Translations under genes and position numbers: made by a program | Notes under the pieces: model-generated | Told to the model about the DNA's origin: nothing | What the model saw: only the letters and a program-made list of their open reading frames with translations | Database searches by the model: none | Assembly (NCBI GenBank): GCA_002342785.1 | Contig: DDQV01000188.1 | Location: 22,423 to 36,370 of the forward strand | Length of the DNA stretch: 13,948 bases | Origin: Fusobacteriaceae bacterium UBA2433 | Lineage (GTDB): Bacteria > Fusobacteriota > Fusobacteriia > Fusobacteriales > Fusobacteriaceae | Reading direction: 5' to 3' | Part shown: positions 8,057 through 13,916 of the stretch, piece after piece | How the letters are laid out: each line of letters opens with the position of its first letter | Numbering within the stretch: the first letter of the stretch is position 1

Positions 8057-8087
8057 AAAAAAGTCAGCAAATTATGCTGACTTTTTT
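8057..8087. terminator. Strong intrinsic terminator of the hydrogenase operon
   Basis: AAAAAAGTCAGCA and TGCTGACTTTTTT form a perfect 13-bp stem around the loop AATTA, beginning three bases beyond the hydA stop. The outer A6/T6 pairs supply a U-tract on either strand, so it can also block readthrough towards the hydrogenase genes. Transcription from hydA should stop here, and glmU has its own promoter downstream. Confidence 0.95.
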
Positions 8088-8090
8088 ATT

Positions 8091-9848
8091 TTATATCTTA
8101 TGTTTTGGAAAATATTTAGTATGTAATAATTTATGAGCTTTATGACTCATTGGTTTATCTAAATGTTTCGCATATAATTCTTTAATATAAGGATTTTCAT
8201 GGGATTTTCTTATAGCCTTATTATTATCTATACTTTGAAGACCTTCTGCTCTTTTAGTGACAACACTAAAATCACCATGATGATAAGGTTGTCCTCCTCC
8301 TCCTACACATCCACCTTTACATGCCATTATTTCTATAGCATGATAGTCAGCTTCTCCTACTTTTATCATATCTAACATCTTTCTAGCCTCTCCTAGACCA
8401 TGAGCTATTCCTATTTTAAGATCAAAATCTCCTATCTTTACAGTTGCTGACCTAATTCCTTCAAAACCTCTTAAAGCTTTAAAATCAACTTCTTCTAGAG
8501 TTTCTCCAGTTATCCATTCATATGCAGTTCTAGTAGCAGCTTCTATTACTCCACCAGTTCTACCAAAGATAACGCCAGCTCCAGTATACTCTCCTAGTGG
8601 ATTATCAAATTCTGATGCTTCTAGACTCATTAAATCAATGTTAGCCTGTTTCAATAATTTAGCTAATTCTCTAGTAGTAATAGAATAATCTACATCTGGA
8701 TTTCCATCTACTTTAAACTCATCTCTACTAGATTCATATTTTTTAGCTAAACACGGCATTACAGATACTACAATAAGGTCTTCTCTTGCAATTCCTTCTT
8801 CTTTAGCCCAAATTCCTTTAGCTATTGCTCCAAAGATTTGTTGTGGTGACTTAGCTGAAGATGGTATATCTAACATATCTGGATAATTATGTTCAAAGAA
8901 TTTAACCCACGCTGGACAACAAGAAGTCAATAATGGCAATTTAACATCCTTATCTCCTCCCAAAAATCTTTCTAGTCTATCTTTTAATTCTGATGCTTCC
9001 TCCATTATAGTAAGGTCAGCAGCCCAAGTAGTATCAAATACTTGATCAAAACCTAATTTTTTTAATCCTGCTATCATTTGAGGTTCTACGTTTGTTCCTG
9101 GTTTTTCGCCAAATTCTTCTCCTAAAGCTACTCTTACAGCTGGTGCAACTTGAACTATCACTTTTTTCTTAGTATTAGCAAGATCTTTTACTAATTTCCA
9201 AGTATGATCATTTTCATGTAATGCTCCTACAGGACATACAGCCACGCATTGACCACAATAAGTACAAACACTATCTTCTAAATTTTGCTCAAATGCTGGT
9301 GCAACTACAGAATCAAACCCTCTGTTTACACCTGATAACGCTCCTACAGTTTGTACTTCATTACACATAGTTTCACATCTTCTACACATGATACATTTAT
9401 CCATATCTCTTATAATAGAAGCTGAATAGTCAGGTCTATATGTAGACATTTTCCCTTCAAATCTAATTTTTCTTACACCCAATTGGACAGCTAAATCTTG
9501 CAATTCACATTCTCCATTTTTAGAACATGACAAACAATCCTTAGGATGATCTGATAATAAAAGTTCCATTATAGTTCTTCTTTTTTGCATTACATTCATT
9601 GTATTAGTTCTTACTACCATTCCCTCATGAACTGGAGTAGAACAAGAAGGTGCTAGATTTCTTCTTCCTTCTACTTCTACAACACATATTCTACATGACG
9701 CACAATCATTTTTATAACCATTATCACTCATTTGCAGATGACATAATGTAGGAATTGAAATTCCTAATGATTCCGCAGCAGAAAGTATAGTTGCGCCTTT
9801 AGGAACTGCTATTAATTTACCATCTATATTAACATTTATTAATTCCAT
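8091..9848 (-). CDS. hydA: [FeFe]-hydrogenase catalytic subunit (HydA, group A, NAD/ferredoxin-linked type)
   Basis: Catalytic subunit for reversible H2 formation at the H-cluster, predicted cytosolic in a HydABC complex. In 585 residues it shows, in order, an N-terminal plant-type [2Fe-2S] domain (C36, C49, C52, C69), the His-Cys [4Fe-4S] motif H101-X3-C105-X2-C108-X5-C114, two ferredoxin [4Fe-4S] sets (C152/155/158/162 and C195/198/201/205) and the H domain. The three H-cluster signatures are intact: TSCCPAW (308-314; C310 proton relay, C311 ligand), MPCLAKKYE (C366) and EIMACKGGCVGGGGQP (C510, C514). A small-subunit-like tail LHTKYFPKHKI ends the protein. An in-frame GTG at 9863 would add five residues but overlaps the AAAAGGGAG ribosome-binding site. 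The ATG at 9848 is chosen, although its 14-base spacing is long. It is the last gene of hydC-X-hydB-hydA and is followed by a terminator. Confidence 0.97.
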   Translation of the reverse strand: MELINVNIDGKLIAVPKGATILSAAESLGISIPTLCHLQMSDNGYKNDCASCRICVVEVEGRRNLAPSCSTPVHEGMVVRTNTMNVMQKRRTIMELLLSDHPKDCLSCSKNGECELQDLAVQLGVRKIRFEGKMSTYRPDYSASIIRDMDKCIMCRRCETMCNEVQTVGALSGVNRGFDSVVAPAFEQNLEDSVCTYCGQCVAVCPVGALHENDHTWKLVKDLANTKKKVIVQVAPAVRVALGEEFGEKPGTNVEPQMIAGLKKLGFDQVFDTTWAADLTIMEEASELKDRLERFLGGDKDVKLPLLTSCCPAWVKFFEHNYPDMLDIPSSAKSPQQIFGAIAKGIWAKEEGIAREDLIVVSVMPCLAKKYESSRDEFKVDGNPDVDYSITTRELAKLLKQANIDLMSLEASEFDNPLGEYTGAGVIFGRTGGVIEAATRTAYEWITGETLEEVDFKALRGFEGIRSATVKIGDFDLKIGIAHGLGEARKMLDMIKVGEADYHAIEIMACKGGCVGGGGQPYHHGDFSVVTKRAEGLQSIDNNKAIRKSHENPYIKELYAKHLDKPMSHKAHKLLHTKYFPKHKI

Positions 9849-9862
9849 TAGTTTTTTACACA

Positions 9863-9893
9863 CTCCCTTTTGGGAAGGTACAAGCCCTTACCC
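9863..9893 (-). promoter_or_regulatory. Alternative hairpins over the hydA ribosome-binding site
   Basis: In the 55-base hydB-hydA gap, CCTTCCC (9872-9878) can pair upstream with GGGTAAGG (9886-9893; 7 bp, one bulged T, loop GCTTGTA). Its TTCCC part can instead pair downstream with the ribosome-binding GGGAG (9863-9867; 4 bp plus one G-U, loop AAAA). The two structures exclude each other: the first frees and the second hides the hydA Shine-Dalgarno. This is seen by eye, without folding energies, and function is inference. Confidence 0.4.
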
Positions 9894-9903
9894 TTTTGAT
9901 TTT

Positions 9904-11691
9904 TTATCCTCTATCTATAGCTCCAAATTTACATTTATCATAACAAGCTCCACATTTGATACACTTCGAAGAATCTATCACATGCATTTCTTTAACTTTT
10001 CCTGCAATACAGTTAACTGGACATACTCTAGCACACGCTGTACACCCTATACATTTATCATTAATAGAATAAGTTATTAAATCTTCACACTTTCCTGCTG
10101 GACATCTTTTATCTACAACATGAGCTACATATTCGTCCCAAAAATTATTTAAAGTTGAAAGAATAGGGTTAGGAGCAGTTTGACCTAGTCCACATAAAGA
10201 AGTATCTTTTATCGTTTCACATAGTTCTCTCATTAACTCAAGATCTTCTAAAGTTCCATTTCCTTTCGTTATTTTTTCTAACATCTCTAGTAATCTTTTA
10301 TTTCCAATTCTACATGGTGTACACTTACCACAAGATTCCTCTACTGTAAATTCTAAATAGAATTTTGATACATCTACCATACAGTCATCTTCATCTAACA
10401 CAATCATCCCACCAGATCCCATCATAGAACCAATTGCAGTTAACGAATCAAAATCAATTTTAACATCTAAATCTTTCTCAGTAAGACATCCTCCAGATGG
10501 CCCTCCTGTTTGAACAGCTTTAAATTTCTTTCCATTTCTGATTCCACCACCAATCTCAAAAATCACTTCTCTAAGAGTAGTCCCCATAGGTACCTCTACT
10601 AATCCTACGTTATTTATTTTTCCTGCTAAAGCAAATACCTTTGTTCCAGAAGATTTTTCTGTTCCTATACTTTTATACCATTCTCCACCATTCAAAATAA
10701 TCTCAGGAATATTAGCAAAAGTTTCTACGTTATTTACATTTGTTGGTTTTCCCCAATATCCTGCTTCAGCTGGAAATGGAGGTTTTGAAGTAGGTTCTCC
10801 TCTTTCTCCTTCCATAGAATGAATAAGAGCAGTTTCTTCTCCACATACAAATGCTCCGGCTCCATATTTAATCTCAATATCAAAATTAAATCCCGAATTT
10901 AAAATATTATCTCCTAACATCCCGTATTCTTTAGCCTGAGCCATTGCTTTTTTTAATCTATTTATAGCTAATGGATATTCAGCTCTTATATATACTAATC
11001 CTTTAGTTGCACCAGTAGAATATCCACAAATTGTCATTGCTTCTATTACAGAATGTGCGTCTCCCTCTAATATCGATCTGTCCATAAATGCTCCGGGATC
11101 TCCCTCATCAGCATTACATACTACATATTTTTGATCTGCATCATTATTTAATGCAAATTGCCATTTTAAACCTGTAGGGAAACCTCCCCCTCCTCTTCCA
11201 CGAAGACCAGATAATTTCATTTCATCAATTACTTCTTGTTGAGTCATCTCTGTTAAGACTTTACCTAATGCCTGATATCCTCTATTTCCAAAATATTCAT
11301 TAATATTTTCTGGATCAATTAATCCACAATTTCTAAGTGCTATTCTTTTTTGTTTTTTATAAAAATCCATATGATCAGAATCTTCTATTCTTTTTTTTGT
11401 AACAGGGTCTCTAAATAATAAAGTTTCTACTTTTCCGCCTTTAATCAAATCTTCTTCTACTATTCTTCCAGCATCTTCAGGTTTTACTTCAACATAAAAT
11501 GTATTATCAGGAACAATTTTTACAATTGGTCCTTTTTCACAAAATCCAAAACATCCTGTTTTAACTACTTGTATTTCTTCACTCATATTTTTTTCTATTA
11601 GTAAATTCTCTATATTTTGTGCTATTATTCCAGCTTTCGACGATATACAGCCTGTCCCTCCACATATTAGGACATGTTTCTTATAAGCCAT
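9904..11691 (-). CDS. hydB: NADH-linked hydrogenase subunit (HydB, NuoF-like flavoprotein)
   Basis: Flavin-bearing NAD(H)-reactive subunit of the multimeric [FeFe]-hydrogenase, homologous to NuoF of complex I. Its 595 residues begin with a thioredoxin-like [2Fe-2S] domain (C10, C15, C47, C51). The NuoF core follows with the FMN/NAD-binding GRGGGGFPTGLKW (165-177) and GAGAFVCGEETAL (277-289), then the N3-type [4Fe-4S] motif SCGKCTPC plus C500. A Cys pair at C530/C535 matches the extra metal-site region seen in HydB proteins. The C-terminus adds two ferredoxin clusters (C547/550/553/557 and C577/580/583/587), which complex I NuoF lacks and HydB has. The ATG at 11691 is preferred over a TTG three bases upstream, since AGGAGG lies eight bases before it. 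It is flanked by the relic ferredoxin gene and hydA. Confidence 0.96.
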   Translation of the reverse strand: MAYKKHVLICGGTGCISSKAGIIAQNIENLLIEKNMSEEIQVVKTGCFGFCEKGPIVKIVPDNTFYVEVKPEDAGRIVEEDLIKGGKVETLLFRDPVTKKRIEDSDHMDFYKKQKRIALRNCGLIDPENINEYFGNRGYQALGKVLTEMTQQEVIDEMKLSGLRGRGGGGFPTGLKWQFALNNDADQKYVVCNADEGDPGAFMDRSILEGDAHSVIEAMTICGYSTGATKGLVYIRAEYPLAINRLKKAMAQAKEYGMLGDNILNSGFNFDIEIKYGAGAFVCGEETALIHSMEGERGEPTSKPPFPAEAGYWGKPTNVNNVETFANIPEIILNGGEWYKSIGTEKSSGTKVFALAGKINNVGLVEVPMGTTLREVIFEIGGGIRNGKKFKAVQTGGPSGGCLTEKDLDVKIDFDSLTAIGSMMGSGGMIVLDEDDCMVDVSKFYLEFTVEESCGKCTPCRIGNKRLLEMLEKITKGNGTLEDLELMRELCETIKDTSLCGLGQTAPNPILSTLNNFWDEYVAHVVDKRCPAGKCEDLITYSINDKCIGCTACARVCPVNCIAGKVKEMHVIDSSKCIKCGACYDKCKFGAIDRG

Positions 11692-11709
11692 CAATTTTAC
11701 CTCCTAAAT

Positions 11710-12123
11710 TTAGTGATTACACTGTTTAGTTCCATTATTATCTACTAAAAATTTCTCTATTTCTAAAGTATTTTTAAGGTATTTTTTTACAAGTTTAACT
11801 GCCTCTTTAGAGTCTACATTTCCAAAAACTATATTTCCTTTTTTTGGAATAAAAATTTCTAAACTTGGAAATTTTCCTCCATATCCTAAAAATTCAGTCT
11901 TATAAAGAGCTATATTTTCTATGTTTTCCACTTCTATCAATTCAATTATAGCTTTTATAACTAAATCAGTATTTTTTATGACCATCTCATCTTTTGACGG
12001 TAACCCGACTTTTACCTTAATTATATTATCTAAATCTTTTCATTTTTTTCTAATTTTTATTAAATCTTCACATTCTTTTCCTTTTTTTAATAATTCTTCT
12101 ATTGAAGTTATCTTTTTAGACAT
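11710..12123 (-). pseudogene. Thioredoxin-fold [2Fe-2S] ferredoxin-like gene, interrupted by TGA and lacking cluster cysteines
   Basis: Read from the ATG at 12123, with a GGGGGG ribosome-binding site seven bases upstream, this frame spans 137 codons with a single in-frame TGA at codon 28 (12040-12042). The remaining 91-residue piece from ATG 11985 has no good ribosome-binding site. Its sequence aligns by eye with the N-terminal domain of HydB: KTEFLGYGGKFPSLEIFIP against KTGCFGFCEKGPIVKIVPD, and VFGNVDSKEAVKLVKKYLK against YVEVKPEDAGRIVEEDLIK. The cysteines of the GCFGFC motif are E/F and G here, and the first-half cysteine region reads GLPSKDE, so no [2Fe-2S] cluster can form. Small ferredoxins of this fold and length are common between hydC and hydB in clostridial clusters. 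It may be a decaying gene, or a cluster-less subunit carrying a recent nonsense change or sequencing error. TGA is not read as Trp here, since TGG encodes Trp elsewhere. Confidence 0.7.
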
Positions 12124-12139
12124 CTATGATCCCCCCATC

Positions 12140-12619
12140 TTATTTGTATTTTGCTAATAACCCTTCTATATCACGAGCTTCATCTTTACCAAATACATCT
12201 TCTCCAACCATTACAACAGGTGCCAATCCACACGCTCCTACACATCTTAAAGCGTCTATTGAATACATTCCATCTAATGTAGTTTCTCCTGCTTTAATTC
12301 CTAATTTTTTCTCTAAATCTTTTAATACTTTATCTGATCCTCTTACAAAACAAGCTGTTCCCATACAAACTGAAATAGGATATTTCCCTTTAGGTGTCAT
12401 TGTGAAGAATGAATAAAAACTTATCACTCCATATATTTTAGACAAAGGTAATTCTAATCTATTAGCTACAAATTCTTGAATTTCCTTTGGAAGATATCCA
12501 AATATTTCTTGAGCCTTATGTAAGACCGAGATTAGTGCTCCTTTTTTTTCGGGTAATCCAATTATAAATTCATCTAATTGGTTAAAACATTCTTGCTTTA
12601 ACTTATTTTTACAAGACAT
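12140..12619 (-). CDS. hydC: Hydrogenase [2Fe-2S] subunit (HydC, NuoE-like)
   Basis: Electron-transfer subunit that pairs with HydB as NuoE pairs with NuoF in complex I. The 159-residue protein has an N-terminal helical region with the family string ISVLHKAQEIFGYLP (30-44), then a thioredoxin-like domain. Its cluster ligands are all present: C85-X4-C90 in SVCMGTAC and C126-X3-C130 in RCVGACGLAP. The ATG has an AGGAGGAG ribosome-binding site (12624-12631) at ideal spacing. It is the first gene of the operon. The downstream relic ferredoxin starts 16 bp after its stop. Together with HydA and HydB it completes the minimal set for a soluble NAD(H)- and ferredoxin-dependent, possibly electron-bifurcating hydrogenase. 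Which electron carriers it actually uses cannot be proven from sequence. Confidence 0.96.
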   Translation of the reverse strand: MSCKNKLKQECFNQLDEFIIGLPEKKGALISVLHKAQEIFGYLPKEIQEFVANRLELPLSKIYGVISFYSFFTMTPKGKYPISVCMGTACFVRGSDKVLKDLEKKLGIKAGETTLDGMYSIDALRCVGACGLAPVVMVGEDVFGKDEARDIEGLLAKYK

Positions 12620-12687
12620 TTTGCTCCTCCTTTATTATTACAAAATTTTTATAACAACTACAATTATTAGTTATTAATTTCACATCT

Positions 12688-12712
12688 ATATTTATATACC
12701 AAATATAAATAT
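12688..12712. repeat. Perfect 10-bp inverted repeat in the hyd leader
   Basis: ATATTTATAT and ATATAAATAT are separated by ACCAA (plus-strand reading), at about +4 to +28 of the predicted hyd transcript. It could be an operator or an RNA hairpin at the 5' end. The arms are pure A/T, so stability is low and chance occurrence is not excluded. Confidence 0.5.
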
Positions 12713-12719
12713 TTCATAC
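12702..12719 (-). promoter_or_regulatory. Weak Rex-like site at the hyd transcription start
   Basis: The minus strand reads TATGAAATATTTATAT just after the predicted start. It shares the TGAAATATTT core with the classic Rex operator TTGTGAAATATTTCACAA, but both outer arms are degraded. Rex senses NADH/NAD+, which would suit an NAD-linked hydrogenase. In DNA this AT-rich the match may be chance. Confidence 0.25.
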
Positions 12720-12722
12720 CAT

Positions 12723-12751
12723 ATTATACATTATTTTCTTTTTTTTGTTAA
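12723..12751 (-). promoter_or_regulatory. Sigma-70-type promoter of the hydC-X-hydB-hydA operon
   Basis: On the minus strand, TTAACA (12746-12751) and a perfect TATAAT (12723-12728) are separated by 17 bases. The predicted start near 12716 gives a leader of about 97 bases. The -35 box is part of TTAACAA, which equals a half-site of the Rex consensus used in Firmicutes. The matching second half-site is absent. Confidence 0.8.
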
Positions 12752-12808
12752 GCTTTTTTTGAATAAATCGTTTAATTTATATACAATTAAATCTGTATTT
12801 GGACTATC

Positions 12809-12837
12809 AAATTAAATTTATTAAATAAATTTAATTT
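12809..12837. repeat. 29-bp AT-only palindrome upstream of the hyd promoter
   Basis: Two perfectly complementary 14-base arms, AAATTAAATTTATT and AATAAATTTAATTT, flank a single A. It is centred about 72 bp upstream of the hyd -35 box, in the place expected for an upstream regulator or a DNA-bending element. No known operator matches it. Confidence 0.6.
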
Positions 12838-12943
12838 TAAAAAATAACGTAAAAATATTATAAAAATTATTTTATCTCTTTAAAATTAAGATCTTTTATT
12901 TTTAAAATAACTTATAACCTCTATAAATTTTATAAATAAGTAT

Positions 12944-12985
12944 AAAAAAAAAGATTATTGTAGTTTAAATACAATAACCCTTTTT
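12944..12985. terminator. Intrinsic terminator downstream of the J-domain gene
   Basis: On the minus strand GGTTATTGTA pairs with TACAATAATC (10 bp including one G-U) around a 7-base loop, followed by nine T. It begins about 10 bp after the J-domain gene stop. A shorter T-run on the plus strand makes it potentially bidirectional. Confidence 0.88.
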
Positions 12986-12990
12986 AACTT

Positions 12991-13506
12991 TTATTTTAAA
13001 TTTTCATATGCTTCATTTATTTGCTTAAATTTTTCTTCATATTTATTTTTAGTTTCCTCATCTAAATTATTAGCTTTATCTGGATGATATTTCATCGCCA
13101 TCCCTCTATAAGCTTTTTTAATTTCTTCTGGAGTAGCATCTTTCCTTATTCCCAATTCAGTATAATATTTATCTTTATTTATAATATAACCTGTATCACC
13201 AACATGTGTCCGTCTCTGATAATTCCCTCCAGCTGCATTTCTAAAAAATTCTTCAAAATCTTGATTATTACTAGAATTTGTATTCTTATAATAATATGTT
13301 TTTGTCGATCCTCCTGGTTGCTTTTTTCCAAATAGCATCCTTAATACAATTAAGATTATAATTAATGGTAAAAATGTAACAAATATAGAACCAAAAAAGA
13401 AAATAACCACTGAAACTATGACTATTATTGGTAATGTTCTTAAAGTATTTTTTAATCCTGTAAATAGTAGCGATATTGCAACTATAAACATCAGTATATA
13501 AATCAT
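12991..13506 (-). CDS. Membrane-anchored J-domain (DnaJ-like) protein
   Basis: This 171-residue protein has hydrophobic segments at about residues 2-18 and 24-60 (one or two further passes), a Gly/Ser/Asn/Tyr-rich linker and a C-terminal J domain (about 113-171). The J domain carries the essential HPD tripeptide (141-143) within KYHPDKA, preceded by YYTELGI and EEIKKAYRGMAMKYH. J domains stimulate the ATPase of Hsp70 (DnaK). With no Gly/Phe region, zinc fingers or substrate-binding domains, this would act as a membrane-tethered recruiter of DnaK rather than as DnaJ itself. A TTG at 13536 is in frame, but the AGGAGG ribosome-binding site lies inside that extension, eight bases from the ATG at 13506, which is therefore the start. 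The gene is monocistronic with its own promoter and terminator. Client and partner are unknown. Confidence 0.92.
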   Translation of the reverse strand: MIYILMFIVAISLLFTGLKNTLRTLPIIVIVSVVIFFFGSIFVTFLPLIIILIVLRMLFGKKQPGGSTKTYYYKNTNSSNNQDFEEFFRNAAGGNYQRRTHVGDTGYIINKDKYYTELGIRKDATPEEIKKAYRGMAMKYHPDKANNLDEETKNKYEEKFKQINEAYENLK

Positions 13507-13578
13507 TTTTTTATTCCTCCTAGATCTAAAATCCAAGCCTTTTTATAAACTAAACTTTATTGTAATTTCTAACAAATA

Positions 13579-13602
13579 AAAAATCAATATATATTGATTT
13601 TT
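13579..13602. repeat. 24-bp perfect palindrome in the J-protein leader
   Basis: A perfect palindrome, with arms AAAAATCAATAT and ATATTGATTTTT, lies about 75-95 bases upstream of the J-domain ATG and downstream of its predicted transcription start. It could be an operator or an AT-rich hairpin with a U-tract acting as an attenuator. The half-sites are ATCAA...TTGAT, the reverse arrangement of an FNR box. Confidence 0.6.
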
Positions 13603-13642
13603 ACCCATTAATATTATTAAAGATCACATTTAATATCTAAAT

Positions 13643-13671
13643 ATTATACCTTTATTTACAAAAAGTGTCAA
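13643..13671 (-). promoter_or_regulatory. Perfect consensus sigma-70 promoter of the J-domain gene
   Basis: On the minus strand TTGACA (13666-13671) and TATAAT (13643-13648) are 17 bases apart, a full match in both boxes. The predicted start near 13636 leaves a long leader of about 130 bases before the ATG at 13506. Confidence 0.88.
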
Positions 13672-13677
13672 ATATAT

Positions 13678-13702
13678 AAAAAAACCAGGAATAAATCCTG
13701 AT
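13678..13702 (-). terminator. Intrinsic terminator of the rRNA-tRNA transcript
   Basis: On the minus strand ATCAGGA pairs with TCCTGGT (7 bp, one G-U) around the loop TTTAT and is followed by seven T. It starts 12 bases after the 3' end of tRNA-Ala and ends just before the J-domain promoter. Confidence 0.88.
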
Positions 13703-13714
13703 TAAAATTTTATT

Positions 13715-13790
13715 TGGTGGAGATAAGCGGGGTCGAACCGCTGACCTCCGCAGTGCAAGTGCGGCGCTCTCCCAACTGAGCTATATCCCC
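13715..13790 (-). tRNA. tRNA-Ala (anticodon UGC)
   Basis: This 76-base tRNA starts with GGGGATA and ends TATCTCC-A-CCA, with the CCA encoded in the DNA. The acceptor stem contains G3:U70, the identity element of tRNA-Ala. The D arm (AGCTCAGTTGGGAGAGC), anticodon arm CCGCA-CTTGCAC-TGCGG with TGC at the centre of the loop, and TPsiC arm (GCGG-TTCGACC-CCGC) are all well formed. It lies eight bases downstream of the 5S rRNA and should be processed from the same transcript. Confidence 0.98.
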
Positions 13791-13798
13791 ATAATTTA

Positions 13799-13916
13799 GT
13801 TTAGCAAGTTCCTATCCTCCCAAGGGGCTGCCCCCTAAGTACTTTCGGCGTTTACGGACTTAACTTCTGGGTTCGGAATGTGACCAGGTGTACCCCCGTA
13901 GCTTTTCTTACCAAGC
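13799..13916 (-). rRNA. rrf: 5S ribosomal RNA
   Basis: About 118 bases with the conserved 5S features in order: ACACCTGGTCACATTCCGAACCC, GAAGTTAAG and CGCCGAAAGTACTT, then the helix IV/V region GGGGGCAGCCCCTTGGGAGGATAGGAA. The two ends, GCTTGGTAAG and CTTGCTAAAC, pair as helix I with one mismatch and two G-U pairs, which sets the approximate boundaries. It is the distal end of an rRNA operon. The remaining 32 bases to the window end are spacer, and the 23S gene lies outside. Confidence 0.94.

Larger units (their letters stand above)
12620..12990. other. Long AT-rich control region upstream of the hydrogenase operon
   Basis: This 371-bp gap contains, from the hydC side, a leader of about 97 bases, an AT-only inverted repeat, the hyd promoter, a 29-bp AT-only palindrome (12809-12837) and the terminator of the J-domain gene (12944-12985). 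From about 12840 to 12943 I see only A/T-biased sequence, with no ribosome-binding site followed by a reading frame. Confidence 0.7.

Noticed and set aside
12040..12042. TGA as selenocysteine or tryptophan
   Set aside because: The position lies between lysines before the domain core, not at a cysteine site. TGG is used for Trp throughout the window, and I see no convincing SECIS-like hairpin just after it.
12026..12048. Programmed frameshift at A AAA AAA immediately before the TGA of the ferredoxin relic
   Set aside because: The heptamer is in the right phase for -1 slippage, but the -1 frame stops after a few codons (KMKRFR then TAA) and the +1 frame also stops quickly, so neither restores the downstream frame.
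13579..13602. FNR/CRP-type box
   Set aside because: Half-sites are ATCAA then TTGAT, opposite to the TTGAT-N4-ATCAA order of FNR.
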